Shown here: one piece after another, positions 44,734-53,454 of the stretch
Layout of the letters: each line of letters opens with the position of its first letter
How positions within the stretch are numbered: position 1 is the first letter of the stretch
Source: Metabacillus litoralis
GTDB taxonomy: Bacteria > Bacillota > Bacilli > Bacillales > Bacillaceae
Assembly (NCBI RefSeq): GCF_003667825.1
Contig: NZ_CP033043.1
Coordinates: 3,536,001 to 3,600,000, forward strand
Length of the DNA: 64,000 bases
Direction: 5' to 3'
Program-made: the position numbers and the translations under genes
Notes under the pieces: generated by a model
The model's database searches: none
Seen by the model: only the letters and a program-made list of their open reading frames with translations
Told to the model about the DNA's origin: nothing

Positions 44734-45900
44734 TTAAGTTCCATGATATGGGACTTGAAACATGATAAAAGTCCCTAATCCAACTTTTGAGTCAATCGTC
44801 ATCTTTCCGCCGAGAAGATCGACTCGTTCCTTCATTCCAATCAGTCCAAAAGATTTTTTATCTTTATTTCCTTTTGCTTCCTTTATATTAAACCCTTTTC
44901 CATCATCTTTCACAATCATTGTAATCGATTCACAGGTAACCTCCACTTTTACTGCTATTTCATTTGCATCCGAGTGCTTCAGTGCATTTGTTACAGCTTC
45001 TTGTGCTAGCCGGAATAACGCAACCTCAAATCGTGGTGGAAGTCGGTGTCCATCAATTTCACCAATGCTTTGAAAATGAATTTTTGTTTTTCCATTATAT
45101 TCTTCGATCGTGTCCATATATTTTCTGAGGGTGGGTATAAGTCCTAAGTCATCTAATGCCATTGGTCTTAGGTCATAAATAATTCGTCTTACCTCATATA
45201 AAGCATTTCGGACGTTTTTTCGCAGGTTACGGATTTCTTTAAAGCCTTCCTCCGCTCCCCTCTCACGATAAATACGTTCAATTAATTCAGAGCGCATCAT
45301 GACGTTCGCAAGCATTTGCGCGGGACCGTCATGAATCTCCCTGGACACTCTTTTTCGTTCTTCTTCCTGCGCTTCTATAATACGCAAGCCAAAATCCTGC
45401 TTTTGCTGGGCATCCTCTAAAAGCATACCAACCTGGCGGAGATCGCTGTTTAGATAATTTAAAACAACAGAAATTTGCCCAACAAGCGCTTCAGATCGTT
45501 CAATAATTTCCTGAAGGCCTAGTAACCGTCTTTCCAAGTCATCACGGCGATCACGAAGCTGCTTTTCATGCTGCTGCAGCATGGAGTGCTCCACCTGAAG
45601 CTTATGAGCATTTTCGTAGGCTTTACGAATTTCTTCTTCAGAAAAGTCCTTGAAATTTTTACTCACCTGTGAAAGGCGATTGCGGGCAAGTCTGGCTTGG
45701 ACCTCTAGCTTATCTCCCTCATCAATCACCGTATTCACTTGCTTTTTGATTTCAACTAACTCTTCTACTAAAGACTCATACTGTTGTCTGGACTGCTCAC
45801 CGATAAGAAAGATTTCATCCTTACTTCCAGCAACCGTCCCAATCATTTTATCTAATATTTCATCAAGTAATTTACTATCTATTTTTTGACTGGAGTTCAT
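44734..45900 (-). CDS. degS: Cytoplasmic sensor kinase DegS
   Basis: This 388-residue soluble kinase has an N-terminal coiled-coil sensor region (to about 170), the phosphoacceptor His190 in REIHDGPAQMLANVMMRSEL, and an ATPase domain with EAVTNALKHS and VKDDGKGF. It phosphorylates DegU. Length and motif positions agree with B. subtilis DegS (385). It precedes degU by 89 bases on the same strand. Confidence 0.95.
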   Translation of the reverse strand: MNSSQKIDSKLLDEILDKMIGTVAGSKDEIFLIGEQSRQQYESLVEELVEIKKQVNTVIDEGDKLEVQARLARNRLSQVSKNFKDFSEEEIRKAYENAHKLQVEHSMLQQHEKQLRDRRDDLERRLLGLQEIIERSEALVGQISVVLNYLNSDLRQVGMLLEDAQQKQDFGLRIIEAQEEERKRVSREIHDGPAQMLANVMMRSELIERIYRERGAEEGFKEIRNLRKNVRNALYEVRRIIYDLRPMALDDLGLIPTLRKYMDTIEEYNGKTKIHFQSIGEIDGHRLPPRFEVALFRLAQEAVTNALKHSDANEIAVKVEVTCESITMIVKDDGKGFNIKEAKGNKDKKSFGLIGMKERVDLLGGKMTIDSKVGLGTFIMFQVPYHGT

Positions 45901-46032
45901 TGTTTTCCCTCCGACTTTTATACCATAATTTTAGTTTGTCACATTTTTAACAATTGAAGTAAAAAATTTGTCGTTTTATAATAAAAGAATGTGCTATTCT
46001 AAATCTGCTTGCTTGTCAGGAGGTGTACAAGC

Positions 46033-46665
46033 ATGCTTTCACACTATTATACCGTAAAAGGCTATGGAGAGCATGAAATTGTTATACAAAAATCACGTTT
46101 TATTTGTTATGTAGAACGAGTAAAAACGGAAGAAGAAGCCATTCAATTTATTCAGCAAATAAAGAAAAAACATCAGAATGCCAATCATAATTGTTCAGCC
46201 TATCTAATAGGAGAAAATGATTCCATTCAAAAAGCGAACGATGACGGTGAACCGAGTGGTACAGCCGGAGTTCCGATGCTTGAAGTTCTAAAAAAGAAAC
46301 AACTAAAAGACACGGTTGTTGTTGTCACCCGTTATTTTGGCGGAATTAAGCTAGGCACAGGCGGCCTTATTCGCGCTTACGGAAAATCGGTTTCAGAAGG
46401 ACTTTCAGCAATCGGAATCGTCGAGCGCAAACTAATGCGCGTTATGCATACTAAGATCGACTATACATGGCTAGGCAAAGTAGAAAATGAACTGCGAGAT
46501 TCTATTTATAAAATAAAGGAAATTCATTACCTAGAGCAAGTCGAAATTGAGGCTTTTGTTGAAGAAGCTTCCATAAATACCTTTGAAAAATGGATGACAG
46601 AGCTCACAAATGGGCAATGTTACTTGGTAAAGGGAGAAAATATTTATTTAGAAGAACCGATTTAA
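46033..46665 (+). CDS. yvyE: YigZ/IMPACT-family protein (YvyE)
   Basis: This 210-residue cytoplasmic protein has the UPF0029 N-terminal domain with NHNCSAYLIGENDSIQKAND, DGEPSGTAGVPMLEVL and VTRYFGGIKLGTGGL, plus a C-terminal ferredoxin-like domain. The start at ATG 46033 has AGGAGG nine bases upstream. A frame from 46009 is not favoured. It is divergent from degS, as in B. subtilis. The family relates to IMPACT translation regulators, but its function in bacteria is unclear. Confidence 0.93.
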   Translation: MLSHYYTVKGYGEHEIVIQKSRFICYVERVKTEEEAIQFIQQIKKKHQNANHNCSAYLIGENDSIQKANDDGEPSGTAGVPMLEVLKKKQLKDTVVVVTRYFGGIKLGTGGLIRAYGKSVSEGLSAIGIVERKLMRVMHTKIDYTWLGKVENELRDSIYKIKEIHYLEQVEIEAFVEEASINTFEKWMTELTNGQCYLVKGENIYLEEPI

Positions 46666-46768
46666 TCACAAAGCTTTGCTGATCTAGAAGGTGCCCGCAG
46701 AAAACGAGCACTTACAGCGAAACCTTTTCACAAAGCCGACCCAAACACTAAATAAATGAGGGATAGTA

Positions 46769-47776
46769 GTGGCAACTAGATTAAAAAATAAAAAAGTGAA
46801 GAAAAAGAAAAGCTTTTTGAAACGAATTCTTCTTTTTCTTTTACTTGTTCTTTTAGGTGTAGGCGGATATACCGGCTACACCATTTATAAAACCTATGCA
46901 GCAGCAAACCAATCGTATTCAGAATTGGAACGCGGTGAAAAATCTGAGCGAAGAGAAACAGCAGTTAAAGTAAATGAAGATCCATTTTCGATTCTTTTAA
47001 TGGGTGTAGAGGATTATTCCTCGGGTGGAGAAAATGGACGTACGGATACATTAATAGTTGTCACCGTAAATCCAACACTTCAAACGATAAAAATGTTAAG
47101 TATCCCTCGTGATACATTTGTTACTCTCCCAGAGGATGGAAGTGAAACAAAAATAAATCACGCCTATGCCTTTGGTGGAAAAGAGTTAACAATTGAAACA
47201 ACAGAAGAACTTTTGGACATACCAATCGATTATTATGCTACTGTTAGCTTCCAAGCGTTTAAATCAATTGTCGATGAGCTTGATGGTGTAACAGTCGATG
47301 TACCTTTTGACTTTTACGAGAACAGTGATGAAGACGGCAAACGAATTTATTTTGAAGAAGGGCCTGCTGAGCTTGATGGTGAAGAAGCTCTTGCCTATGC
47401 AAGAATGAGGAAAAGAGACCCTCGCGGAGACTTTGGAAGAAATGACCGTCAAAAAGAGATTATTACAGCCATTATCGACAAAGCCACCTCTCCAGCTAAT
47501 TTATTTAAAATTGATGAACTAGCTATGCACATTGGAGACAATGTTGAAACGAATTTTAGAATATCGCAAGCGATCGCCCTACAACAAAAATATCCAAACA
47601 TTAATGGAGATAATATTGAAAAGCTAACAATTGAAGGCAGCGATGAATATATTAATGATATTTATTATTTTATTCCGGATGAAGAAATGCTTGAAGAAGT
47701 GCAGCTTGAGCTACAAACACATTTAGAGCAAGAACAACAAACCTCGACAAGCACCTCTTCAGATTATCAAAACTAG
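46769..47776 (+). CDS. LytR-CpsA-Psr (LCP) family cell wall glycopolymer ligase
   Basis: This 335-residue protein has a basic N-terminus, one membrane helix (about 18-40) and an extracellular LCP domain with LLMGVEDYSS, GRTDTLIVVTVNP, IPRDTFV and DEEALAYARMRKRDPRGDFG, with the Arg and Asp residues that contact polyprenyl pyrophosphate. LCP enzymes attach teichoic acids or other polymers to peptidoglycan. It starts with GTG behind a weak GAGGGAT site. Its location next to yvyE and a lyt-like operon corresponds to tagU (lytR) in B. subtilis, but orthology within this family is hard to fix. Confidence 0.9.
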   Translation: MATRLKNKKVKKKKSFLKRILLFLLLVLLGVGGYTGYTIYKTYAAANQSYSELERGEKSERRETAVKVNEDPFSILLMGVEDYSSGGENGRTDTLIVVTVNPTLQTIKMLSIPRDTFVTLPEDGSETKINHAYAFGGKELTIETTEELLDIPIDYYATVSFQAFKSIVDELDGVTVDVPFDFYENSDEDGKRIYFEEGPAELDGEEALAYARMRKRDPRGDFGRNDRQKEIITAIIDKATSPANLFKIDELAMHIGDNVETNFRISQAIALQQKYPNINGDNIEKLTIEGSDEYINDIYYFIPDEEMLEEVQLELQTHLEQEQQTSTSTSSDYQN

Positions 47777-47842
47777 ACAGATTAAGACATTATTCCCAAA
47801 GACAAACTTTTTATAGTTTGTTAGAATATTTATATAACTTAT

Positions 47843-47872
47843 CCTCTGAATTTCCCTTTCAGAGGTATTTTT
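47843..47872 (+). terminator. Terminator after the LCP gene
   Basis: CCTCTGAA and TTCAGAGG form an eight-bp stem, followed by TATTTTTTT. It lies between the LCP gene and the amidase, so the amidase operon needs a promoter in the last ~40 bases before it or readthrough. Confidence 0.85.
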
Positions 47873-47909
47873 TTGCCAAATAAAATATAGGAGAGGAGAA
47901 CTAGGTATA

Positions 47910-50549
47910 TTGAAATGGTTTAGAACACTTATTGCTGTCACCTTCTTGTTTTTAAGTATCGGTCAGCCGTTCTCTACATATGCGGCAGAATCAACCGAAC
48001 CCTACCCCTTCATCGGTCAAGTAACTGGTGATACTGTTAGCATGCATAAAGGTGCTACGACGAACTATGATGTTGTTTCTACATTGAAAAAAGGAGAAAT
48101 TGTTGGGGTCATAGGAGACTTTACCAACAATTCAAATGAGGAATGGCTGAACATTTCTGTGAACTCCGTGAAAGGCTGGGTTAAGAAAACCAGTGTTTCC
48201 CCATTGGAGGAAGCACCCTCATCACTCTACGCAAACAAAAATCTTGCCGATGTTAGAAAAGGAGCATCAACATCTTATCCTTCTGTTGAAACATTACAAT
48301 ACGGACAGAAAGTAACCGTAATTGATACGTATGTAAGCACACAAGGAGAAATTTGGTATCGCATTGATTTAGGAAGTGTTCAAGGTTGGGTGTATAGTGA
48401 ACAATTAACTAAAACACCTGTTGTCCAATTGCTTCAAACAAATCAATCCGCAACCGTTCATAGTGGTGCAACATCTTCATACAAAATCGTCGCTACTCTT
48501 GAAGAAAATGTTGAATTAACTATTATTGATTCTTTTACCAATAATCAGCAAGAAGTATGGTATCGAATTCAGCTCGAAGATGGAACAAAAGGTTGGGTCC
48601 ATTCAGAATTCACTGAAGTAATTCAAGAGAATAATGACACAACACAAAGCTTCCCTATTGTTTATGTAAAAAATGTAGGTTCCAAGATTCATAGTGGTGC
48701 ACTAGATTCATATCGTGTTGTGTATCTACCAAACCAAAATGAAGCATTACAAGTTATTGATGAATTCACGAACAACTTAAATCAAACATGGTACCGTGTT
48801 GAATTAAGTGCTGATTTAAAAGGCTGGATTCTATCAACCGAAGTTCAAGAACAACCCCTTTATGAGAGTCAAATTGTTGGGAACTATGTTTTTGTTAAAA
48901 ATGATGGAGCTGTTGTTAGAAAAGGTGCATTAAGCAGCTATCCTACAGCAGATACATTAACGGTAAATGATGATCTGAAGGTAATAGGAACATTTATTAA
49001 CCAAAACGACGAATTCTGGTTACGTGTTCAAACATCAAACAATGTAACAGGCTGGATACTTGCTACAGACACTCAAAAGGAAACGAAAGTAAACACCACT
49101 TATTATCTTAATACAAACGGTGTTGTAAGAAGCGGTGCCCTTGATTCTTATCGTCAGTTAGCATCACTTTCTCAAGGCTCTGCTGTTTACGTTATTGATA
49201 CTTTTGAAAATAACAATAAAGAGCTTTGGTATCGAGTGACATTAGAATCTGGTGAGAATGGCTGGATCAAGTCAACAGCTGTAACGAGCAAACAGATCTA
49301 CCTTAATAAATCATTCGTTGTTGGTACTAATAGCACCTACGTTTATAAAGGTGCCATGCATCATTATAATAAGGTAACAAAACTTCCATACGGTTCGAAG
49401 GTAAAAGTTTTATTCGAATTTATTAATGATAAAAATCAACATTGGTACAATGTTCAATTATCAAATGGAACAAAAGGCTGGGTACCTAAGGCAGAATTAT
49501 TTACTAGCCTTTCAGACAGAACCTTTGTTTACCCGCTTAACGCCAATGTGCTACACAAAAGTGCAACTGCAAGCTCTGGATACAACACAAAAGTTCAAGC
49601 AGGTGAACAATTAATTTACCTTTGGAGTCACAATGAATGGATTAACGTTGAAAATTCAAAAGGTGTCCGAGGCTGGATCCTAAAGAATGACACAAGGGAA
49701 TTCATTCCAAACATTTTCTTAAATCCTAAGGTTTCTCAATCAGGAAATGCCACAACATTAGTTTGGGATAAATCATTGAATTTTGCTGTAGGAAACAAGC
49801 TTCTTTCAAATGGAGTTGTTCAGCTAACAGGAAGCAAGCTTCATACTGTTTTACCTTCTCAATCGATTAAAGGATTGAAAAACATCTCAGCTACATCTAG
49901 TGCCATTACGTTAACACCTGAATCAGGCTATTTGATTGGAGTACGCAACAACAGCAAGCAAACTCAGGTTAAGGTCATGCCAATTGGATTAGCTGGTAAG
50001 AAAATCATTGTTGATGCAGGTCACGGAGATCAAGATCCAGGTGCCGTTGGTCCAACAAAATTAAAAGAAAAAGATGTAACATTAGACGTTTCAAGAAAAT
50101 TAAAAGCAGAGCTTGAGCGCCAAGGAGCAATTGTTACCCTTACTCGAAGTGGTGATACGTTTTTAACTTTGGCACAGCGTGTTGCGATTGCAAACTCATC
50201 AGACAATGATGCCTTTATTAGCATTCATGCAAATGCTAGTGTGAGCACATCTGCACGAGGGACAGAAACATACTATAACACTGCCTATAACTTTAATGGC
50301 CCAAAAAGTAGTGTACTAGCTTCTTATATTCAAGATTCATTAGTTGATAGAATCAACACCTACGACCGTGGCACAAAAACAGCGAACTACTATGTACTAA
50401 AAAATAACGAACTACCAAGTGCATTAGTTGAATTAGCCTTTATCTCAAATCCAAACGAAGAGTCCATGCTAAAAAACGACATTACACGTGGACAAGCTGC
50501 CGTTGGAATTGCTGAAGGCCTTAAAAAATACTTCACTGGAGGAAACTAA
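47910..50549 (+). CDS. N-acetylmuramoyl-L-alanine amidase with eight SH3b repeats (LytC-like)
   Basis: This 879-residue secreted autolysin starts at a TTG (MKWFRTLIAVTFLFL) with GAGGAGA upstream, and has a signal peptide to about residue 27. Eight bacterial SH3 repeats of about 65 residues follow (to about 600), each with a core like VRKGA..SY and a closing W(Y/L)xV..GWV. A linker domain of about 90 residues leads to an Amidase_3 domain (about 690-875) with zinc ligands in IIVDAGHGDQDPGA, the Glu of the GPTKLKEKDV stretch and SIHANA. It cuts between MurNAc and the stem peptide. It is first of three genes that mirror B. subtilis lytC/lytA/lytB in function, though SH3b replaces the CWB repeats. 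Confidence 0.92.
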   Translation: MKWFRTLIAVTFLFLSIGQPFSTYAAESTEPYPFIGQVTGDTVSMHKGATTNYDVVSTLKKGEIVGVIGDFTNNSNEEWLNISVNSVKGWVKKTSVSPLEEAPSSLYANKNLADVRKGASTSYPSVETLQYGQKVTVIDTYVSTQGEIWYRIDLGSVQGWVYSEQLTKTPVVQLLQTNQSATVHSGATSSYKIVATLEENVELTIIDSFTNNQQEVWYRIQLEDGTKGWVHSEFTEVIQENNDTTQSFPIVYVKNVGSKIHSGALDSYRVVYLPNQNEALQVIDEFTNNLNQTWYRVELSADLKGWILSTEVQEQPLYESQIVGNYVFVKNDGAVVRKGALSSYPTADTLTVNDDLKVIGTFINQNDEFWLRVQTSNNVTGWILATDTQKETKVNTTYYLNTNGVVRSGALDSYRQLASLSQGSAVYVIDTFENNNKELWYRVTLESGENGWIKSTAVTSKQIYLNKSFVVGTNSTYVYKGAMHHYNKVTKLPYGSKVKVLFEFINDKNQHWYNVQLSNGTKGWVPKAELFTSLSDRTFVYPLNANVLHKSATASSGYNTKVQAGEQLIYLWSHNEWINVENSKGVRGWILKNDTREFIPNIFLNPKVSQSGNATTLVWDKSLNFAVGNKLLSNGVVQLTGSKLHTVLPSQSIKGLKNISATSSAITLTPESGYLIGVRNNSKQTQVKVMPIGLAGKKIIVDAGHGDQDPGAVGPTKLKEKDVTLDVSRKLKAELERQGAIVTLTRSGDTFLTLAQRVAIANSSDNDAFISIHANASVSTSARGTETYYNTAYNFNGPKSSVLASYIQDSLVDRINTYDRGTKTANYYVLKNNELPSALVELAFISNPNEESMLKNDITRGQAAVGIAEGLKKYFTGGN

Positions 50550-50550
50550 G

Positions 50551-51198
50551 ATGAAAAAGAAAAGTATGCTTGTGATCTCTTCTGTTTTTCTTACTGGATT
50601 TTTAGTAGGAAGCTACACTCCTACTCAAGTCGGCTCAGCTGCAAGCAATGTTGTGCTAGCAAGCGTTGAGTGGGTAACAAACCAAATTAATCCTCTTCAA
50701 TCACGAGTAACGAAACTAGAAAGTGAAGTAGCCTCTCTAAAAAACGCCATTAAAGACGGCGGTGGCTCTGAGACAACTTTGCCTTCTAAAGTTTATGTAA
50801 GCAGCACATCTGCAACCGTTCATAAAGGAGCAACGAAAGATTACGCAGTTGTTGCTACGTTTATGAAAGGAAAAGAACTTTCTGTTATTGACGAACACGA
50901 TGGTAGCACTGGTAAATGGTATCGCGTTGAATATGCAACGGGCAAATATGGCTGGATCTTTTCTGGTGATGTTTCTACAACAACAGTTGCAAAGCTCTCA
51001 ACGGTAACAATCACAGCAACAGCAACCGTTCATAGAGGAGCAACAACAGATTATCGTTCAGTTGCTGTTCTACAAAAAGGGACAACCGTTAAATACGTAG
51101 GATCTTTTACGAACAACAACGGTGAACTTTGGTACAACGTTGAATTATCAAACGGTGTAAGAGGTTGGATTCAAGCAATCTATGGAGAGGTGAAATAA
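50551..51198 (+). CDS. Small exported SH3b-domain protein
   Basis: This 215-residue protein starts at ATG 50551 with GGAGG eight bases upstream, one base after the amidase stop. The frame opens 63 bases earlier inside the amidase. It has a signal or anchor helix (residues 6-28), a short coiled coil (LQSRVTKLESEVASLKNAIK), a Gly linker, and two SH3b repeats at about 85-145 and 150-215. It has no catalytic domain, so it probably binds the wall and assists or localises its neighbours. Confidence 0.85.
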   Translation: MKKKSMLVISSVFLTGFLVGSYTPTQVGSAASNVVLASVEWVTNQINPLQSRVTKLESEVASLKNAIKDGGGSETTLPSKVYVSSTSATVHKGATKDYAVVATFMKGKELSVIDEHDGSTGKWYRVEYATGKYGWIFSGDVSTTTVAKLSTVTITATATVHRGATTDYRSVAVLQKGTTVKYVGSFTNNNGELWYNVELSNGVRGWIQAIYGEVK

Positions 51199-51202
51199 TA
51201 GT

Positions 51203-52723
51203 ATGGCTAAAAAAGTTCTATTAGGTGTTTTTCTGACACTTAGCCTACTATGGAATGCAGATGCCACTAATGCTGCATCAATTAAAACATATCCTAATCC
51301 CGTTGCTGTACAACTCGTTGATAGTTCAACTAGTACACTCAAACTACAAAGCATCTATGAATTAACGAATAAAGCAAACAACCAAAAAACTTACTTTTTA
51401 CCGGGTCTTACTATAACGATTACCCGTTCACAAAGTAATGTAAACATTGACGCAGGTGCAGTTTCTTTTTCTTCAGCAAGTGGCTTTGAATTAAAAGAAG
51501 TGTACAACGTTGCCCAATATGCACGTTTCACCACAACAACTGATCTTAAAAGTGGAGCTACATCTGATTACCAGACGAGAAAGTCATTAACAAAGGCAGA
51601 AACAGCTGAATATATTGGAAGCTTCGTTAACAACAAAGGCGAAACATGGTTCAACGTTCAGGTTGCAGACGGAACAAAAGGCTGGGTCCCTGCTAAAACA
51701 ACTTTGATTGACAAAAACACCGTTTCGCTGCCAACTATTGCATACGGTGCTAACGCTTATCGAGGCGGCATGTCTCTTCTGGCTAAAACAGCTGGTAAAG
51801 TAGCAATCGTCAATAATCTTGATCTAGAAGACTACTTAAAAGGTGTTGTACCAAATGAAATGCCCGCATCATGGCATAAAGAAGCTCTAAAAGCACAAGC
51901 AATTGTAGCGCGAAGCTATGCTGCTAACAGCATGTCTTTAAAAAATACAACTGCAAGCCAAGTGTACAAAGGCTACACATCTGAAGATGCTAGATCGAAT
52001 CAGGCTGTTGAAGAAACAGCTGGTGTAATGGTGAAGTACAACGGAAAGCCAATTCAAACATTTTTCTACTCAACAAGTGGCGGCCGAACAGCAAATGTTG
52101 GTGATGTTTGGAACTCAAATCAAGCAAGCTTCCCATACTTGATTTCCGTTGATGATCCATACGAAAACTCACCACACAGCAACTGGCAAAATTCTTTTAC
52201 ATCAAGCATGATTTTAAACAGCTTCGGCTTAGATCCAGCAACAACAACGCTCTATGATATTAAAACAAATCCATCAGGAGCCAATGGCGAAATAACAAGC
52301 GTCACCATTAGCACTTCTGCTGGAGAAAAAACAGTCACAGGTAACGAGCTCACCATCCGTAAGCTCTTCCCAATCGAAGGAAGCTACGGCTTCTTAAAAT
52401 CAAACTGGTTCACATTGGATGTAAATAAAGAATATACCGTTCAAACCGCTAGTGGCCAACAATCACAACTAAGTGTTTCTGGCCAACAAGTCATGACGGG
52501 CACAAACACAACATCAACCATCTCATCAACAGACGTTGCCATTCAAACAGCGAGTGGAACCATCACAAAAGAAGCTGACCCTGCCTCCATCACCGCAACA
52601 GGTAAAGGCTGGGGCCACCGTATCGGCATGAGCCAATACGGCGCCAAAGGCTTCGCCGAAAACAACTGGAAAGCCGTTGATATTGTGAAGCATTACTTCC
52701 CTAATACGGATGTTTCGAAGTAA
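51203..52723 (+). CDS. SpoIID/LytB-domain protein with an SH3b repeat
   Basis: This 506-residue exported protein has a signal peptide (MAKKVLLGVFLTLSLLWNAD, to about residue 25), a short N-terminal domain, one SH3b repeat (about 105-170) and a SpoIID domain (about 200-500) with NNLDLEDYLKGVVPNEMPAS, AQAIVARSYA, STSGGRTANV and GWGHRIGMSQYGAKG. SpoIID is a lytic transglycosylase acting on glycans without stem peptides. LytB in B. subtilis is a modifier of the amidase LytC. It starts four bases after the small SH3b gene. Confidence 0.9.
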   Translation: MAKKVLLGVFLTLSLLWNADATNAASIKTYPNPVAVQLVDSSTSTLKLQSIYELTNKANNQKTYFLPGLTITITRSQSNVNIDAGAVSFSSASGFELKEVYNVAQYARFTTTTDLKSGATSDYQTRKSLTKAETAEYIGSFVNNKGETWFNVQVADGTKGWVPAKTTLIDKNTVSLPTIAYGANAYRGGMSLLAKTAGKVAIVNNLDLEDYLKGVVPNEMPASWHKEALKAQAIVARSYAANSMSLKNTTASQVYKGYTSEDARSNQAVEETAGVMVKYNGKPIQTFFYSTSGGRTANVGDVWNSNQASFPYLISVDDPYENSPHSNWQNSFTSSMILNSFGLDPATTTLYDIKTNPSGANGEITSVTISTSAGEKTVTGNELTIRKLFPIEGSYGFLKSNWFTLDVNKEYTVQTASGQQSQLSVSGQQVMTGTNTTSTISSTDVAIQTASGTITKEADPASITATGKGWGHRIGMSQYGAKGFAENNWKAVDIVKHYFPNTDVSK

Positions 52724-52732
52724 TGGTATATG

Positions 52733-52765
52733 AAAAGCATGGATCTTGTTTGATCCATGCTTTTT
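52733..52765 (+). terminator. Terminator of the lyt-like operon
   Basis: AAAAGCATGGATC and GATCCATGCTTTT form a perfect 13-bp stem around TTGTTT, followed by T. Confidence 0.92.
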
Positions 52766-52837
52766 AGATTTATAGGAAATTCTGGGGATGTTAGATATAT
52801 TTAGGGTGAAGACCATTTTACTTCTATCAATCTTCTA

Positions 52838-53395
52838 ACTTGGTTTTCATTGCTTCTATGAAGAATATCTCACTTACATAACTCACCATAATGGTCTTCA
52901 TCGCTCATATGAAGGCTATCTCACTCTCATTAATCACCTGACTTAGTCTTCATTGTTCATATGAAAGCTATCTCACTCTCATTAATCACACAACTTGGTC
53001 TTCATCGCTCATATGAAGAACATCTCACCCCAATAATTCACACAACTTGGTCTTCATCGCTCATATGAAGAACATCTCACTCCAATAATTCACATGACTT
53101 GGTCTTCATCGCTCATATGAAGAACATCTCACTCCAATAATTCACATGACTTGGTCTTCATCGCTCACATGAAGAACATCTCACTCCAATAATTCACATA
53201 ACTTGGTCTTCATGGCTCATATGAAGAACATCTCACTCCAATAATTCACATGACTTGGTCTTCATGGCTCTTATGAAGGCTATCTCGCTCTCAGCAATTA
53301 CCTAACTTAATCAACCTTGCTCATATAAAGACTATCTTGCTCCCATAAATCACCTAACTTGTTCTTTATCGCTCTTATTAAGACCATCTCTTACT
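52838..53395. repeat. Tandem array 2: about eleven 52-bp units of the same palindrome family as array 1
   Basis: GGTCTTCAT or close variants start at 52842, 52893, 52945, 52997, 53049, 53101, 53153, 53205 and 53257, then degenerate units near 53309 and 53361, all 51-52 bp apart. Each is followed by a short loop and ATGAAG. Most then read AACATCTCACTCC. Central units 52997-53257 are nearly identical, and the edges decay. The palindrome GGTCTTCAT..ATGAAG-N-ACAT is shared with array 1, 34 kb away, but the spacer half (ATAATTCACATGACTT) differs. It lies between convergent genes and holds no credible ORF. Confidence 0.95.
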
Positions 53396-53454
53396 ATAAA
53401 TGTTAATTCAATAATGTACGAAGGTGATTATATTAGAATGTACAGCGAAAAGGT

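Noticed and set aside
46666..46768. Regulatory RNA between yvyE and the LCP gene
   Set aside because: No stable hairpin with a T run or recognisable riboswitch was seen.
47777..47909. SigD promoter for the lyt-like operon
   Set aside because: No CCGATA-type -10 was found. A weak SigA-like AAGACA-N17-TAGAAT lies upstream of the terminator, so its use is unclear.
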